DNA of 32,069 bases from an uncultured Acidobacteriota bacterium (lineage in GTDB: Bacteria; Acidobacteriota; Blastocatellia; RBC074): assembly GCA_903862855.1 (NCBI GenBank), contig CAIOZW010000272.1, positions 1-32,069 of the forward strand, read 5' to 3'. Position 1 is the first letter of the stretch. Each line of letters opens with the position of its first letter. The translations under genes and the position numbers were made by a program. Below the pieces are notes generated by a model. It was given only the letters and a program-made list of their open reading frames with translations, did no database searches and was not told where the DNA came from. Below, in pieces: positions 19,301-27,168 of the stretch.

Positions 19301-19841
19301 GATCAACTACCTCTGGACCCTGCCTCAGACGCGCTGGAAAAATCCATTTGCGGTGTATGTTCTCCATGGCTGGCAGATGTCGGGTATTACCAGTTTTGTC
19401 AGTGGGGTCCCGACAGCTGTTTCGTTCACACTCGTCTCGGGCATAGATATTACCGGTTCGGCTTCGATCGCGGCACGTCCGGATGTCATTGCCGATCCGG
19501 TTCTACCCAAAGGCGACCGTACCTTCAGTCGCAACTTCAATACGGTGGCGTTTCGTGCTCCGGCACAGGGAACCCTGGGCACGGCAGCTCCAACCCAGTT
19601 GCGAGGGCCGGGTATCAACAATCACGATATTGCATTCTTCAAGAACTTTCAGTTCCTGGAGAAGCTGAATCTGCAGTTTCGTGGGGAGTTGTATAATGCG
19701 TTCAATCATACGCAATTTTCAGCGTATGATACGGCGGCCCGCTTTGATGCATCTGGTGCACAGATCAATACACGGCTTGGTGAATTCACCTCAGCCCGGC
19801 GGGCACGTGTGATGCAATTTGCCCTGAAGCTACAGTTCTGA
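16356..19841 (+). CDS. Oar-like TonB-dependent outer-membrane receptor with N-terminal carboxypeptidase regulatory-like domain
   Basis: A 1161-residue outer-membrane transporter. It begins with a signal peptide ending near AQA-QTVTG. A CarboxypepD_reg-like domain follows (about 28-115: ISGTVRDVSGALISNASIRL, TNEKGDFVFAGVMKGEYTLIV), then a plug (GRNVKSLAALLPGV, NLNVQGNRNSTNSVSVDGI, VQLSNYQAEYGRMSGANITIITKSG), and then a long beta-barrel. It ends in a terminal aromatic (FALKLQF), as outer-membrane proteins do. This architecture is very common in acidobacteria, where it is thought to import oligosaccharides or peptides with TonB energy. GGGGG at 16343-16347 lies 8 bases before ATG 16356; the frame is open to 16104, but upstream codons look non-coding. 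The divergent sugar-sensing regulator suggests a carbohydrate-like ligand. Confidence 0.93.
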   Translation: MQRMKVIRMWPLGGLLLCASVIVQAQTVTGSISGTVRDVSGALISNASIRLTQSATGVIREGVTNEKGDFVFAGVMKGEYTLIVAAQGFKNSERQGIVLSAAEYLSVGEITLEVGGVGETVTVTAQTEMVQTASAERSGTITSDQVDNLLLLGRNVKSLAALLPGVVETTEEEGLTRNFNLNVQGNRNSTNSVSVDGITLNALGNNNNAVVTVSQDAVAEVKVQLSNYQAEYGRMSGANITIITKSGTRQFHGGGSYFKRHEQFNSNNFFSNRSNLKRPRYRYNVWNYNIGGPVVIPGTNFNKNRDQLFFFFNQEWWPLEVPQAARQITVPTALERVGDFSQTTDVNGAKVYVRDPLKTGLCNATSQMACFENNVIPANRLDANGLSLLRVMPLPNFTDLAITGRRYNYINETTNNTLQRVETVKVDFHPNAQNHIAFTHSGNLDKQAGYYNIPAGGTTNFPFLRQTFITDGKVWSGRYQRIFSPTLVNEFTLGFSNRAEISKYPADEFNSRVSRTGIGYRLGQLNPAANPLGVLPNATFGGVSQAATINLEGRFPFFGSHKILTIADNVTLTRGAHTIKAGVYIDRIWRNASNIVTFNGSFDFGQNANNPFNTQHAFANAAAGYFNSYSEATSRPFYRFRVSNIEWFAQDNWKVNRRLVFDYGMRFALIAPLNERDDRVSAFLLSSFNAAQTAQLITPTRVNNVRIGIDPVTNVTYPAAFIGALTPGSNPGNGMVMPNTSNNLPRLFIPSRGVHLGPRVGFAYDLTGQGKTSVRGGFGMFYNRQSEGSVGSPFTALPPLVRTPTVQFGTMPTLLSTTGLNQPQGVSGLDGVGKVPTVMNFSLSVQRNIGFKTIVDVGYVGSLGRHLLWLRDINAVPLGANFNPANRDTSQAGTVPLPANFLRPLRGFAAINIREFAGTSNYHSMQVKVDRRMSKSLQFGGAWTWSKALNYNSDDGNSVTTLAPIRVYNYGLAPFDRTHVVKINYLWTLPQTRWKNPFAVYVLHGWQMSGITSFVSGVPTAVSFTLVSGIDITGSASIAARPDVIADPVLPKGDRTFSRNFNTVAFRAPAQGTLGTAAPTQLRGPGINNHDIAFFKNFQFLEKLNLQFRGELYNAFNHTQFSAYDTAARFDASGAQINTRLGEFTSARRARVMQFALKLQF

Positions 19842-19867
19842 GAACTGTTCCGGATAGCGCCTGTCTC

Positions 19868-19924
19868 GTTTGACCGTGAGGGCCGACTGGCTGGATTGCT
19901 GCCGGCAAGTCCTCACGGTCGAAC
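19868..19924 (+). terminator. long stem-loop after the receptor gene
   Basis: GTTTGACCGTGAGG (19868-19881) pairs with CCTCACGGTCGAAC (19911-19924) over 14 positions with one G-T. Inside the loop, GCCG can pair with CGGC. It starts 27 bases after the receptor stop and is followed by only a short TTTCT. It may be an attenuating or RNA-protecting hairpin between the receptor and oxidoreductase genes rather than a full stop. Confidence 0.5.
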
Positions 19925-19972
19925 TTTCTGGGCGGTCTCCGGTCGTCCTGGCTGGATGAGGGGGCTTTTGAA

Positions 19973-21634
19973 ATGCAAAACATGAAACGGGTCTGCACGG
20001 TATTGATCTCTCTGCAGTTGATCGTTAGTCTCTGCGCGGCCAACCTGGTGGCCCAGTCGGTAAGGTTAAAACCGGAGCAGGCTGTCTACGATCTGGTCAT
20101 CTATGGCGACTCGTCGGGTGCGGTTGTTGCCGCTATCGCGGCAAAACGCGAAGGATTCTCAGTTATCCTGGTCAATCCCACCGGCTTCCTTGGTGGAATG
20201 AGTGCCAGCGGACTGGGGGCGACCGATTTTCTCGGCAAACGGGCTACCTTTGGTGGGCTGGCCTCGGAATTCTACGATAGGATCGCGGCCGCGTACGGTG
20301 CGAAATACATCCGCAGTTTCGAGCCTCACATCGGCCGAGAGGTGTTCGAGAAGATGATTGGCAGTGCGGGAGTGCCAGTCGTTTTCAATGAGAAATTGAA
20401 TCGATCTCTCGGCAAAGGCGTGAAGATGCGAGGGCGCCGTATCGAGTCGATCACTATGCTAAGTGGCAGAACCTATCGTGGCCGGATGTTCATCGATGCA
20501 ACCTATGTCGGAGATCTGATGGCCGCTGCCGGTGTCAGTTACACTGTCGGTCGTGAACCTGAGAGCCGGTACGGTGAAAACCTCGCTGGTGTACGCCGCG
20601 GTGACACAAAACCACGGGTCCATTACACTCAGGGCGACAAGGATCATTTCGTTCGTGATGTCGATCCATATATCAAGTCTGGCGATCCACGCAGCGGCCG
20701 ACTGCCCTATGTATTTCAGATCAACAATCTGACCAACGGATTGGGTGACCGGAAAATTCAGGCCTACAACTATCGTGTCTGCCTGACCTCGGATCCGCGG
20801 CTGCGCATCCCGCTCGAAAAGCCGAAGGGCTATCGGGCGATTGATCATGAACTGCTGCTGCGCAACTTTGAGGCGGGTGATGAGCGACTGCCAGCTCTCA
20901 TTGAACCGCTGGCTGGCACGGGTTCGAAGGTGGACTGGAACAACATGCACGCCATAGGCACCGACCTGCCCGGAGCAAATTGGGAATATCCGGAGGCCGG
21001 TTACGCGAAGCGTCGCCTCATCGAAAAAGAGCATGAAATATATATCCGTGGACTGTTGTGGACCCTCGGCAATAGTCCACGGGTGCCGACGGCGATTCGG
21101 CAGAAGGTTGCGGCTTATGGATTAGCCCGCGATGAGTTCACTGATAACGGTGGATGGCCCTGGATGATCTATATACGTGAAGCCCGTCGGATGATAACCG
21201 ATTATGTGATGACGCAGCAGGATTGTGAAGGCAGACGTGTCGCGCCGGATCCGGTAGGCCTCGGATCATTTGGCATGGATTCCCACGTCGTGCAGCATTT
21301 TGTCACGGAGAGGGGGTATGTCCTGAGTGATGGGGTCATCTGGCGAGTGCCCCCCCGGCCCTACGGTATCTCTTACCGTTCGATCATTCCGCGCCAGGGG
21401 GAATGCGAAAATCTCCTCTCGCCTATCTGTATCTCGGCCTCGCACGTTGCTCACGGTTCAATACGGATGGAACCGGTGTTTATGACCCTTTCACAGAGCG
21501 CGGCGATTGCGGCCGGTCTGGCAATTGAAAAGAATACCAGCGTCCAGCAGGTCGACTATGTGCTCCTGCGTGAGCGCCTGCTGGCGGCACAACAGATTCT
21601 GGCTCCACCAGCGGGCACAACCTCTGGAAGATGA
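19973..21634 (+). CDS. exported FAD-dependent oxidoreductase (FAD_oxidored family)
   Basis: A 553-residue flavoprotein with a signal peptide (VLISLQLIVSLCAANLVAQ). Its FAD-binding beta-alpha-beta motif reads YDLVIYGDSSGAVVAAIAAKR (about residues 39-59), a relaxed form of GXGXXG that is usual in this family. The phrases GFLGGMSASGLGATD and FIDATYVGDLMAAAGVSYTVG are characteristic, and the C-terminal part RMEPVFMTLSQSAAIAAGLA closes the FAD site. Members occur in sugar or polyol catabolic loci, but the substrate here is unknown. GAGGGGG at 19958-19964 lies 8 bases before the ATG. The gene follows the TonB-dependent receptor by 131 bases across a hairpin, so import followed by extracytoplasmic oxidation of one ligand is a reasonable guess. 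Confidence 0.9.
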   Translation: MQNMKRVCTVLISLQLIVSLCAANLVAQSVRLKPEQAVYDLVIYGDSSGAVVAAIAAKREGFSVILVNPTGFLGGMSASGLGATDFLGKRATFGGLASEFYDRIAAAYGAKYIRSFEPHIGREVFEKMIGSAGVPVVFNEKLNRSLGKGVKMRGRRIESITMLSGRTYRGRMFIDATYVGDLMAAAGVSYTVGREPESRYGENLAGVRRGDTKPRVHYTQGDKDHFVRDVDPYIKSGDPRSGRLPYVFQINNLTNGLGDRKIQAYNYRVCLTSDPRLRIPLEKPKGYRAIDHELLLRNFEAGDERLPALIEPLAGTGSKVDWNNMHAIGTDLPGANWEYPEAGYAKRRLIEKEHEIYIRGLLWTLGNSPRVPTAIRQKVAAYGLARDEFTDNGGWPWMIYIREARRMITDYVMTQQDCEGRRVAPDPVGLGSFGMDSHVVQHFVTERGYVLSDGVIWRVPPRPYGISYRSIIPRQGECENLLSPICISASHVAHGSIRMEPVFMTLSQSAAIAAGLAIEKNTSVQQVDYVLLRERLLAAQQILAPPAGTTSGR

Positions 21635-21911
21635 TAACCTGACAGCATTGTTCTAAATCCTGATCGATCGGGTCTCCATCGGTTCCTGGTTCCACCAGTC
21701 CGCCTTTCCAGCTACAGGTAACTTTTGAAAGATCTATCCTGCTGAATCAATTCTGACTTGGCCAGAGGCAGGCACCACGACGGCGGAGGCCCGTCCAAGT
21801 GGAGGACAGGTCTGCGTGAAGCTATCTGATCAGTCGAGACAAGTTTCTGGCAAACGGGTCGGCAAGATTCAAGGTGCTCTTGGATTGAAAGTCGAGAGTT
21901 GAAGCCGTTCT

Positions 21912-23453
21912 CTACTGCTTTCTCACGCGGCCTTCGATGGTTGGCGTGAAGGTATTGAACTTTCTCAAGTAGTTGGTCATGGCCTGGACTATCTCCAGCC
22001 CGGTTCGTTTGTAGAAGAGGGTCTTTTTGAAGGTCAGAAATCCGTCACCTCCGTCGGCAAGGAAGTTGCTGGTCAGTACTCGATAGGTCCTCTGGTCATC
22101 GAGTGGCAGGCCCTTGATGTGGCATTTGACGATTCTCTGGCCGATCGGCCTGCTTTCATCATAGACCACTTCAACGCCCCTCGAGACCTGCAGGATCCCG
22201 TTGGTCAATCCTGCCCCATGCTCAAAAATCTGACGCAGATCGCGGCCAGTCATTTCAAGCTGGGTGATCGTGTTCGGGAAGGGAAAGGCAGCGATCAGTT
22301 CACCGACGGTAACAGGGCCCATATCGATATCCTGCCGCAGGCCACCGCTGTTGGTAACGGCAAAATCGAAGGTGGGGAATGCATCAAGAATCGCATCCGC
22401 GACCATATTGCCCATGAGGGACTCGACGCTGTATGAGCGTGTCAACGGTGCTGTGGTATTGCTCACGACTCGATCCGTAATGTCCATCAGTTTATCGTTC
22501 CACTTTTTGATGACCGCGAGCATTTGCGGATCGTCTTCGACTTCGTCATCAAACAGATAGTTCAACCGATTTTTGTAGCTCGTGATCCTATCCAGCCTTT
22601 TGTCGTAGCTTATCTCAAGTTTTCCCAGTTCAATCGTGTAAGCATCGGTGGAGACAATGATCGTGCCATTGGCGACGACAGGTTCTGAAATGCCGCTGTG
22701 AGGATGTCCGGTAATCATCAGGTCGACCCCGGGGACGGCATTGGCGAGGTCAATATCGTGCTGATGGTTGCGGACAACATCCTTCTCCCCACCGGTTGAC
22801 TGCGTGCCGGGAATACCAAGGTGGATGAGCAGAATGATCAGGTCGGTCTTCGGTTTCAATTCGCGAATGTATTTACGCAGGTATACTTTTTCGTCCCTGA
22901 CCTCTACACCTCTTATCATTTCGTCAGACACCGTATCGTAAAAGGCAAACTTTTCGTGCAACCCGATGATTCCGATCCGCACCCCATTGATGTTCCTGAT
23001 GAGATAGGGATTGTTCCAGTGAAGTTGATCTGTTCCTTTCAGAAAAATGTTGCCATTGAGAAGCGGAAATTTTGCCTTTTTGAACTGATCGATCGCATTT
23101 TGCCATCCATAATCGAACTCATGATTTCCGACGCAGCCTGCATCCAGACCGAGTGAATTCATTGCGTCGATGATGGCTTCTCCTTTGGTCAGAGAACTGA
23201 CTGGAGGTCCGGCAAAAGAGTCGCCGGCATCAAGATAGAGAGTATGTGGGTTGGCAGCCTTTTCTGCCTTGACTCGCGCGGCAATATTCGCAAAACCACC
23301 AACCTGACGGGTTTTGCTTACCCATGGGACGATATGAGGTTCAAGATGGGAATGCAGATCGTTTGTGTAAAGAATGTTTATCTTCTTCTCCTGGGCCAGG
23401 GCGGTCAGTGAGAAGAGCGCGACGAGAAGAGCTGAAATGATCGATCTTTTCAT
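21912..23453 (-). CDS. 5'-nucleotidase / UshA-type metallophosphoesterase
   Basis: An exported two-domain phosphoesterase that removes phosphate from nucleotides or related sugar phosphates. The 513-residue protein has a signal peptide (IISALLVALFSLTALAQ). The metallophosphatase domain carries the metal ligands NDLHSH (Asp32, His34), LDAGDSF, GNHEFDYG, LLIHLG and GHPHSG. The C-terminal 5'-nucleotidase domain carries NSGGLRQDI, FPFPNTITQLEMTG and GDGFLTF. Length matches the family. ATG 23453 is chosen because the signal peptide starts there; the open frame extends to 23939 but the upstream part is antisense to the neighbouring gene. No strong ribosome site is seen. The gene is separated from the upstream operon by a terminator. 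The 277 bases beyond its stop hold nothing I can identify. Confidence 0.93.
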   Translation of the reverse strand: MKRSIISALLVALFSLTALAQEKKINILYTNDLHSHLEPHIVPWVSKTRQVGGFANIAARVKAEKAANPHTLYLDAGDSFAGPPVSSLTKGEAIIDAMNSLGLDAGCVGNHEFDYGWQNAIDQFKKAKFPLLNGNIFLKGTDQLHWNNPYLIRNINGVRIGIIGLHEKFAFYDTVSDEMIRGVEVRDEKVYLRKYIRELKPKTDLIILLIHLGIPGTQSTGGEKDVVRNHQHDIDLANAVPGVDLMITGHPHSGISEPVVANGTIIVSTDAYTIELGKLEISYDKRLDRITSYKNRLNYLFDDEVEDDPQMLAVIKKWNDKLMDITDRVVSNTTAPLTRSYSVESLMGNMVADAILDAFPTFDFAVTNSGGLRQDIDMGPVTVGELIAAFPFPNTITQLEMTGRDLRQIFEHGAGLTNGILQVSRGVEVVYDESRPIGQRIVKCHIKGLPLDDQRTYRVLTSNFLADGGDGFLTFKKTLFYKRTGLEIVQAMTNYLRKFNTFTPTIEGRVRKQ

Positions 23454-23623
23454 AAAAGTGAATCCGTGACGGTCCATGGGCAGTTTGGACTGGCCGTCAC
23501 GAGCGAAGGGGATGATGAACAACTGGTGATTGACCAATGGCTCCGGCCCGGATCCGTAATGGAACACTCGCAATGGTTCAACAAGCGTGGCAGCGTGGCA
23601 GATTGGTGGCGAAAGGGTGCCGT

Positions 23624-23699
23624 GAAAAAGCCCGCTGTCAGGAGCCAGGCAGACTTGCTGCCGGGTCACTTGCCAGCGCGTGAAGGCTCCAGACGGGCT
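23624..23699 (-). terminator. intrinsic terminator of the RidA-DUF362 operon
   Basis: On the minus strand a stem pairs AGCCCG with CGGGCT (outer, 23694-23699 with 23629-23634) and GGAGCC with GGCTCC (inner, 23685-23690 with 23641-23646). It is followed at once by TTTTTCACGG. It begins 29 bases after the stop codon at 23728. The U-run makes this a good intrinsic terminator, despite the large internal loop, which contains a further GGCAG/CTGCC stem. Confidence 0.7.
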
Positions 23700-23727
23700 G
23701 CATCTAAAGGGCGCCGCGTGCCGGCCC

Positions 23728-24750
23728 TCAGCGGAGGTCGACCACCGCATAGTTTCCCATCTTCGGAATAGTTGCCTCGAAGATCCCCTTTTCGATGAGT
23801 TGGTCTTCGAGAGACTGTCCCTCCAATCCAGGGGCGGTGAGGGTTCCAGAACGATAGTTGCCACGGATGCGAACACGCAGTCCCTCTGCCTGGCGTCCGC
23901 TGTAGTTGAGCAGGTGGACACGCCCCCGAGATCCGTCACCCGTCAGCCGGGCGATGATTATCTCCGACCCGTAGACACGCAGGCTGCGGTTCTCATCCCC
24001 GATCTTCAGGCGGATCGACTGGGCGAAGGCGCTTGGGTCGGCTGCGTCAGCCTCCGGATAGTCTTTCGACCCGAGCCGGATATTGATCGGATAACTGGCG
24101 ATGGGGGCGGGAACGATCCGGTAGAGGAGGTTCCGCCTTGTCAGAAGATTGAGCACCTCGTCGATCTGCGGAGAGTTATTGTCGACGACGGTGAAGTCGG
24201 CAACGACCGGCAGGCTCTCGACTGGCAAGCGGCGCAGCTCACTGATGGTTCGGGCGGCAGCAGTGAGATCATCACGACCGATCTTCAGCAGGGCATCCAC
24301 ACCATAGGCATAGGCCTCAGCTGCGGCGAGCCCCGCCTTGCCGACGGGAAGCTCATCGTAGATGAATTTCCCGGTCGGGTATTTGGTGAAGACCCAGCCA
24401 TTGGCGTCGATCCACGGGCGCCGGGTCGCCGACGCGACATTGCCACGGCCAGCCAATCTGGGAACCGCCACCCTCTGCAGCTTCGCCAGATCGGTTTCGG
24501 CAATCCCCCGGGCCTTGAAGCCGGCCTTTTGCCACTGGGCTGCCTCTGTCGCCGGGACGGCCAGTTCGACCACCCCAGCCTTCCGGACATCTTCAACCAT
24601 CGAAATACCAGCCGTCCAGTAGATGAGCGGACCGGTGCTGGACGAGACGCTGGCGACCTCAGGTTCACTCGCGGCGGCCTTGACGGAGGGCTGGATGGCC
24701 TGCCCTCCTGACAGCCCGCAGAGAAGCAGCAGCGCTATGGCCAACTTCAT
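23728..24750 (-). CDS. exported protein of unknown function
   Basis: I do not recognise this 340-residue protein. It has a signal peptide (MKLAIALLLLCGLSGGQA). The N-terminal half has a glycoside-hydrolase-like feel (PLIYWTAGISMVEDVRKAGV, RPWIDANGWVFTKYPTGKFIYDELPVGKAGLAAAEAYAYG), suggesting part of a TIM-barrel-like fold. The C-terminal half is beta-rich (SEIIIARLTGDGSRGRVHLLNYS, then GLRVRIRGNYRSGTL), like accessory domains of some glycosidases. No catalytic residues can be assigned. Its ATG overlaps the stop of the DUF362 gene (ATGA at 24747-24750), implying translational coupling, and GGAG lies about 8 bases upstream. A terminator follows. Its role is probably linked to its two upstream partners. 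Confidence 0.85.
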   Translation of the reverse strand: MKLAIALLLLCGLSGGQAIQPSVKAAASEPEVASVSSSTGPLIYWTAGISMVEDVRKAGVVELAVPATEAAQWQKAGFKARGIAETDLAKLQRVAVPRLAGRGNVASATRRPWIDANGWVFTKYPTGKFIYDELPVGKAGLAAAEAYAYGVDALLKIGRDDLTAAARTISELRRLPVESLPVVADFTVVDNNSPQIDEVLNLLTRRNLLYRIVPAPIASYPINIRLGSKDYPEADAADPSAFAQSIRLKIGDENRSLRVYGSEIIIARLTGDGSRGRVHLLNYSGRQAEGLRVRIRGNYRSGTLTAPGLEGQSLEDQLIEKGIFEATIPKMGNYAVVDLR

Positions 24751-25898
24751 ATCTCGATCTCCTGCAGCTTGATCTTGCTGATGTCTGACACCCCGAGTCC
24801 GAGTCTGGCCGCAAAATCGACGTGACCCGGTTCACGGATGATGATGTTCACATTGGGATCTTCGTCCCGCCGCTTTCCGTTGTTGAAGTCGAGGGTCTTC
24901 TCATTCCGATCCCAGATCGAGATGGCCCCCTGTCTTTTCCGTTCCTCTTCGATGATATCGATCAGCAATCGGTCGATGGCCACCGGATCGGTTCCGAACA
25001 TGATTGTTCGCGGGAAGAAGACGTACTTGAGCGTGGCGGCAAACGGACCGGCATGCCAGACTCCGCGCAGGCCATCCATGATCTGCAGAACTGTCCGCGA
25101 ACGGATCGGTTCGACGGCGGCCAGGGTGCCAACAAATGAGAGCGTGTGCGAAGTGCCACGGTAGTGGGTGCGGGCGACATTCGAGAATCCGCCGTAGGCG
25201 ATATTCTTCAGACAGCCGGTCACTCCGGTCGCTCCATGATCCTTCATGTTTGGGATATTGATGATCTTGGTCAGCTTGCGTGAGATGAGTGAGATGATGT
25301 TCGATCGCGTGTCGTCCTCGCCAAAGAAGTCGGCTTCGACGTAGACATTGGGGTCGTAGTTGGCATTGCTATAGCGCTGGTTGGCCCGCTCCGCCGAGAA
25401 GATATTGACCCCGGCCGGAAGATACTGGGCGTAGTTGATATCGTCCATCTGGTCTTCGAACCGTTCGAAGATGTAGATCTGGTTCGGACGGATTCCGACC
25501 GCCATGAGATTTCGAACACACTCGACGACGATCTCCGGGGTCGAGACGACCCACGGTCGGCCACCGGCATTGACCTTGATCCCGACAATATCATCAGACC
25601 TGAAGAACTGTCTCCAGGCATCGAGAGTCCGCGTCTCCCCGGTCAGCGTTCGCATGCCGCGCTCCATCATTTCACGAACCACTTCGCCGTGAATTTTCAG
25701 TCCATCCGGACTGAGGCAACGCGCTGACTTGACCGAGATGACCGTTCCCGGATAGGGCCCGGGCATTCCCGGAACCGCTGCCGGAGCATAACTTGTGACG
25801 GTCCGGTAGCGCGGGATGTCTGCCGCCTCGACGCCGGCAGCAAGTGCCGGCGCGAGTGGCGTCGTTGAGAGCAGTTTGACAAATGTTCGACGTTCCAT
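24747..25898 (-). CDS. exported DUF362-domain protein
   Basis: A 383-residue protein with a short Tat-like or Sec leader (MERRTFVKLLSTTPLAPALAAG) and one DUF362 domain. Family-typical phrases are IVGIKVNAGGRP, TPEIVVECVRNLMAVGI, KLTKIINIPNMKDHGATGVTGCLKNI, RTVLQIMDGL and FGTDPVAIDRLLIDIIEEER. There are only isolated cysteines, and the ferredoxin-like cluster seen in some DUF362 proteins is absent. The biochemical function of the family is unknown. GGAGG lies 8 bases before ATG 25898; the frame is open to 26051 but has no supporting start. It lies 52 bases after the RidA gene and overlaps the next gene by four bases, so the three form an operon. Confidence 0.9.
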   Translation of the reverse strand: MERRTFVKLLSTTPLAPALAAGVEAADIPRYRTVTSYAPAAVPGMPGPYPGTVISVKSARCLSPDGLKIHGEVVREMMERGMRTLTGETRTLDAWRQFFRSDDIVGIKVNAGGRPWVVSTPEIVVECVRNLMAVGIRPNQIYIFERFEDQMDDINYAQYLPAGVNIFSAERANQRYSNANYDPNVYVEADFFGEDDTRSNIISLISRKLTKIINIPNMKDHGATGVTGCLKNIAYGGFSNVARTHYRGTSHTLSFVGTLAAVEPIRSRTVLQIMDGLRGVWHAGPFAATLKYVFFPRTIMFGTDPVAIDRLLIDIIEEERKRQGAISIWDRNEKTLDFNNGKRRDEDPNVNIIIREPGHVDFAARLGLGVSDISKIKLQEIEI

Positions 25899-25950
25899 TA
25901 TTTGAACCTCCGGATCACCTCGATCAGCCGGATTATGTCTATCAGGTTGA

Positions 25951-26430
25951 TCAGATGTAGGCGATGACGTCGATCTCGACCAGTGAGTTACCAGGGACCC
26001 AGGCGGCGGCAATCGTTGTCCGCACCGGCGGCTCCTCGCCAAAACGCCCACGGAAGACCTCGTTCATTGCCTGATAGTCTTTTCCATCGGCGAGATAGAC
26101 ATTGGCCTTCAGCACCTTGTCCATCGATGAGCCGGCATTGACCAACTCCTTCTCGATTTCGTCGAGAACATGCTTGGTGTGAGCCTTGATGTCACCCTCG
26201 AAGTGGGCACCCTTGCCGGCGATGAAGAGAAGATTGCCATAGGAGACGGCACCCGAGAAGAGCGGTGGCAGCTCACCCGGCTTGCGCTCGGGCTTCTTCC
26301 CGCCGCGATAATGAACCTTCTTGCCTGTCAGCTTCTTTCCCTGACTGAAACCGGTGGTCTCCGTTGCCAGCGGTGCCGCAACCGCCGTTGCTGCCGCGGC
26401 TGTCAGCATCTTTCTCCGTCCCTTGTTCAT
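25951..26430 (-). CDS. exported RidA/YjgF/UK114 family protein
   Basis: RidA proteins hydrolyse reactive enamine/imine intermediates and work as trimers, usually in the cytoplasm. This 159-residue version adds an N-terminal export leader with paired arginines (MNKGRRKMLTAAAATAVAAPLA) and a basic linker (residues 30-52) before the core. The core keeps LFSGAVSYGNLLFIAG, the substrate-binding arginine in PPVRTTIAAA (Arg137), and the glutamate in SLVEIDVIA (Glu152), 15 residues apart as in E. coli RidA, so it may be active. GGGAG lies 8 bases before the ATG. It is first in an operon with DUF362 and an unknown exported protein, which suggests an extracytoplasmic pathway making or meeting an imine. 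Confidence 0.9.
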   Translation of the reverse strand: MNKGRRKMLTAAAATAVAAPLATETTGFSQGKKLTGKKVHYRGGKKPERKPGELPPLFSGAVSYGNLLFIAGKGAHFEGDIKAHTKHVLDEIEKELVNAGSSMDKVLKANVYLADGKDYQAMNEVFRGRFGEEPPVRTTIAAAWVPGNSLVEIDVIAYI

Positions 26431-26537
26431 TGGATACTCTCCCTTCAGCTTGACTCTCAGCCTCTGTCGATGGCCATTGATAAATGGAGCTGCCTCTGTC
26501 CAGCCTCTCCCTATGAAATTACAGATTGAATGGCGTG

Positions 26538-26568
26538 ATTATATGCCATTCGCGCTGCAATCTGTTAA
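26538..26568 (-). promoter_or_regulatory. candidate promoter for the RidA operon
   Basis: On the minus strand a consensus TATAAT (26543-26538) is preceded by TTAACA (26568-26563), but with a long 19-base spacer. It would give a leader of about 100 bases before the ATG at 26430. It lies in the divergent spacer shared with clpS. Confidence 0.4.
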
Positions 26569-26623
26569 CCGCTCCACCTCTTTTTCGATTCGGGCCGGAG
26601 GAATCCGCGCAATTTTTATATAC

Positions 26624-26653
26624 TTGACGACGAGCTTGCCGGAACGGTATTGT
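26624..26653 (+). promoter_or_regulatory. candidate promoter for clpS
   Basis: TTGACG (26624-26629) and TATTGT (26648-26653) are separated by 18 bases. They would start a transcript near 26660 and leave a leader of about 160 bases before clpS. The boxes are moderate matches. The rest of the 391-base divergent spacer (26431-26821) shows no gene: an open frame in line with clpS reads as non-coding. Confidence 0.35.
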
Positions 26654-26821
26654 CATCAATCGACCATCTCTGCCGCCCCCGGGCTCACGCTGATCAGGCG
26701 TTATGAACCGGGTCACAGTGGACTGGTTGAGTTGAAAGAGTCTGCTGGTCTGCCGTGGAAGGGCAGTTGTAAAGTACCTGGTCAAGGCCCGTCACGCGAT
26801 CCATTTATTCCCCGTGTCATT

Positions 26822-27136
26822 ATGCCAACTTCTGACCCCAAGTTTGATGAACAGGTTGAAACCAGAGAGAGAACGGTGGTCCGAAAACCGTCGCTCTTCA
26901 AGGTTCTCCTTCATAATGACAACTATACGACGATGGAGTTTGTGATCTTCATTCTGACCGGGATCTTTCATCATTCCGAACTCAATGCAATTCGGATAAT
27001 GTTGCAAGTACATCAGGAGGGGGTTGGAGTTGCCGGTCTCTTCACCTATGAGATTGCCGAGACCAAGGTCTCGCGAGTAATGGCACTGGCGCGAGAGTAT
27101 GAGTATCCATTGTTATGTACAATGGAGGAGGAGTAG
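26822..27136 (+). CDS. clpS: ATP-dependent Clp protease adaptor ClpS
   Basis: ClpS binds N-terminal destabilising residues (Phe, Leu, Trp, Tyr) and delivers those proteins to ClpAP. The 104-residue protein has a disordered N-terminal tail and then the core. FKVLLHNDNYTTMEFV contains the N-degron pocket residues Asn32, Asp33 and gatekeeper Met38, and QVHQEG contributes His64. In E. coli the NDNY position reads NDDY, so one pocket aspartate is asparagine here. The C-terminal EYPLLCTMEEE strand is typical. No strong ribosome site is visible at ATG 26822, but it begins where similarity to ClpS begins. clpA starts 32 bases after the stop, the classical gene order. Confidence 0.95.
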   Translation: MPTSDPKFDEQVETRERTVVRKPSLFKVLLHNDNYTTMEFVIFILTGIFHHSELNAIRIMLQVHQEGVGVAGLFTYEIAETKVSRVMALAREYEYPLLCTMEEE

Positions 27137-27168
27137 CCGCAACCCCGGAGCAGGGAACAGAGAGCGAT

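Noticed and set aside
23454-23939. N-terminal extension of the 5'-nucleotidase
   Set aside because: The extension precedes a clear signal peptide, crosses the upstream operon's terminator and overlaps the end of the neighbouring gene in another frame.
23680-24711. A 343-codon plus-strand frame opposite the unknown exported protein
   Set aside because: The minus-strand frame has a signal peptide, a ribosome site, coupling to DUF362 and a terminator; the plus-strand frame has none of these.
26354-26821. Upstream extension of ClpS
   Set aside because: ClpS proteins are about 100 residues and similarity starts near ATG 26822; the extension overlaps the divergent RidA gene and its promoter.
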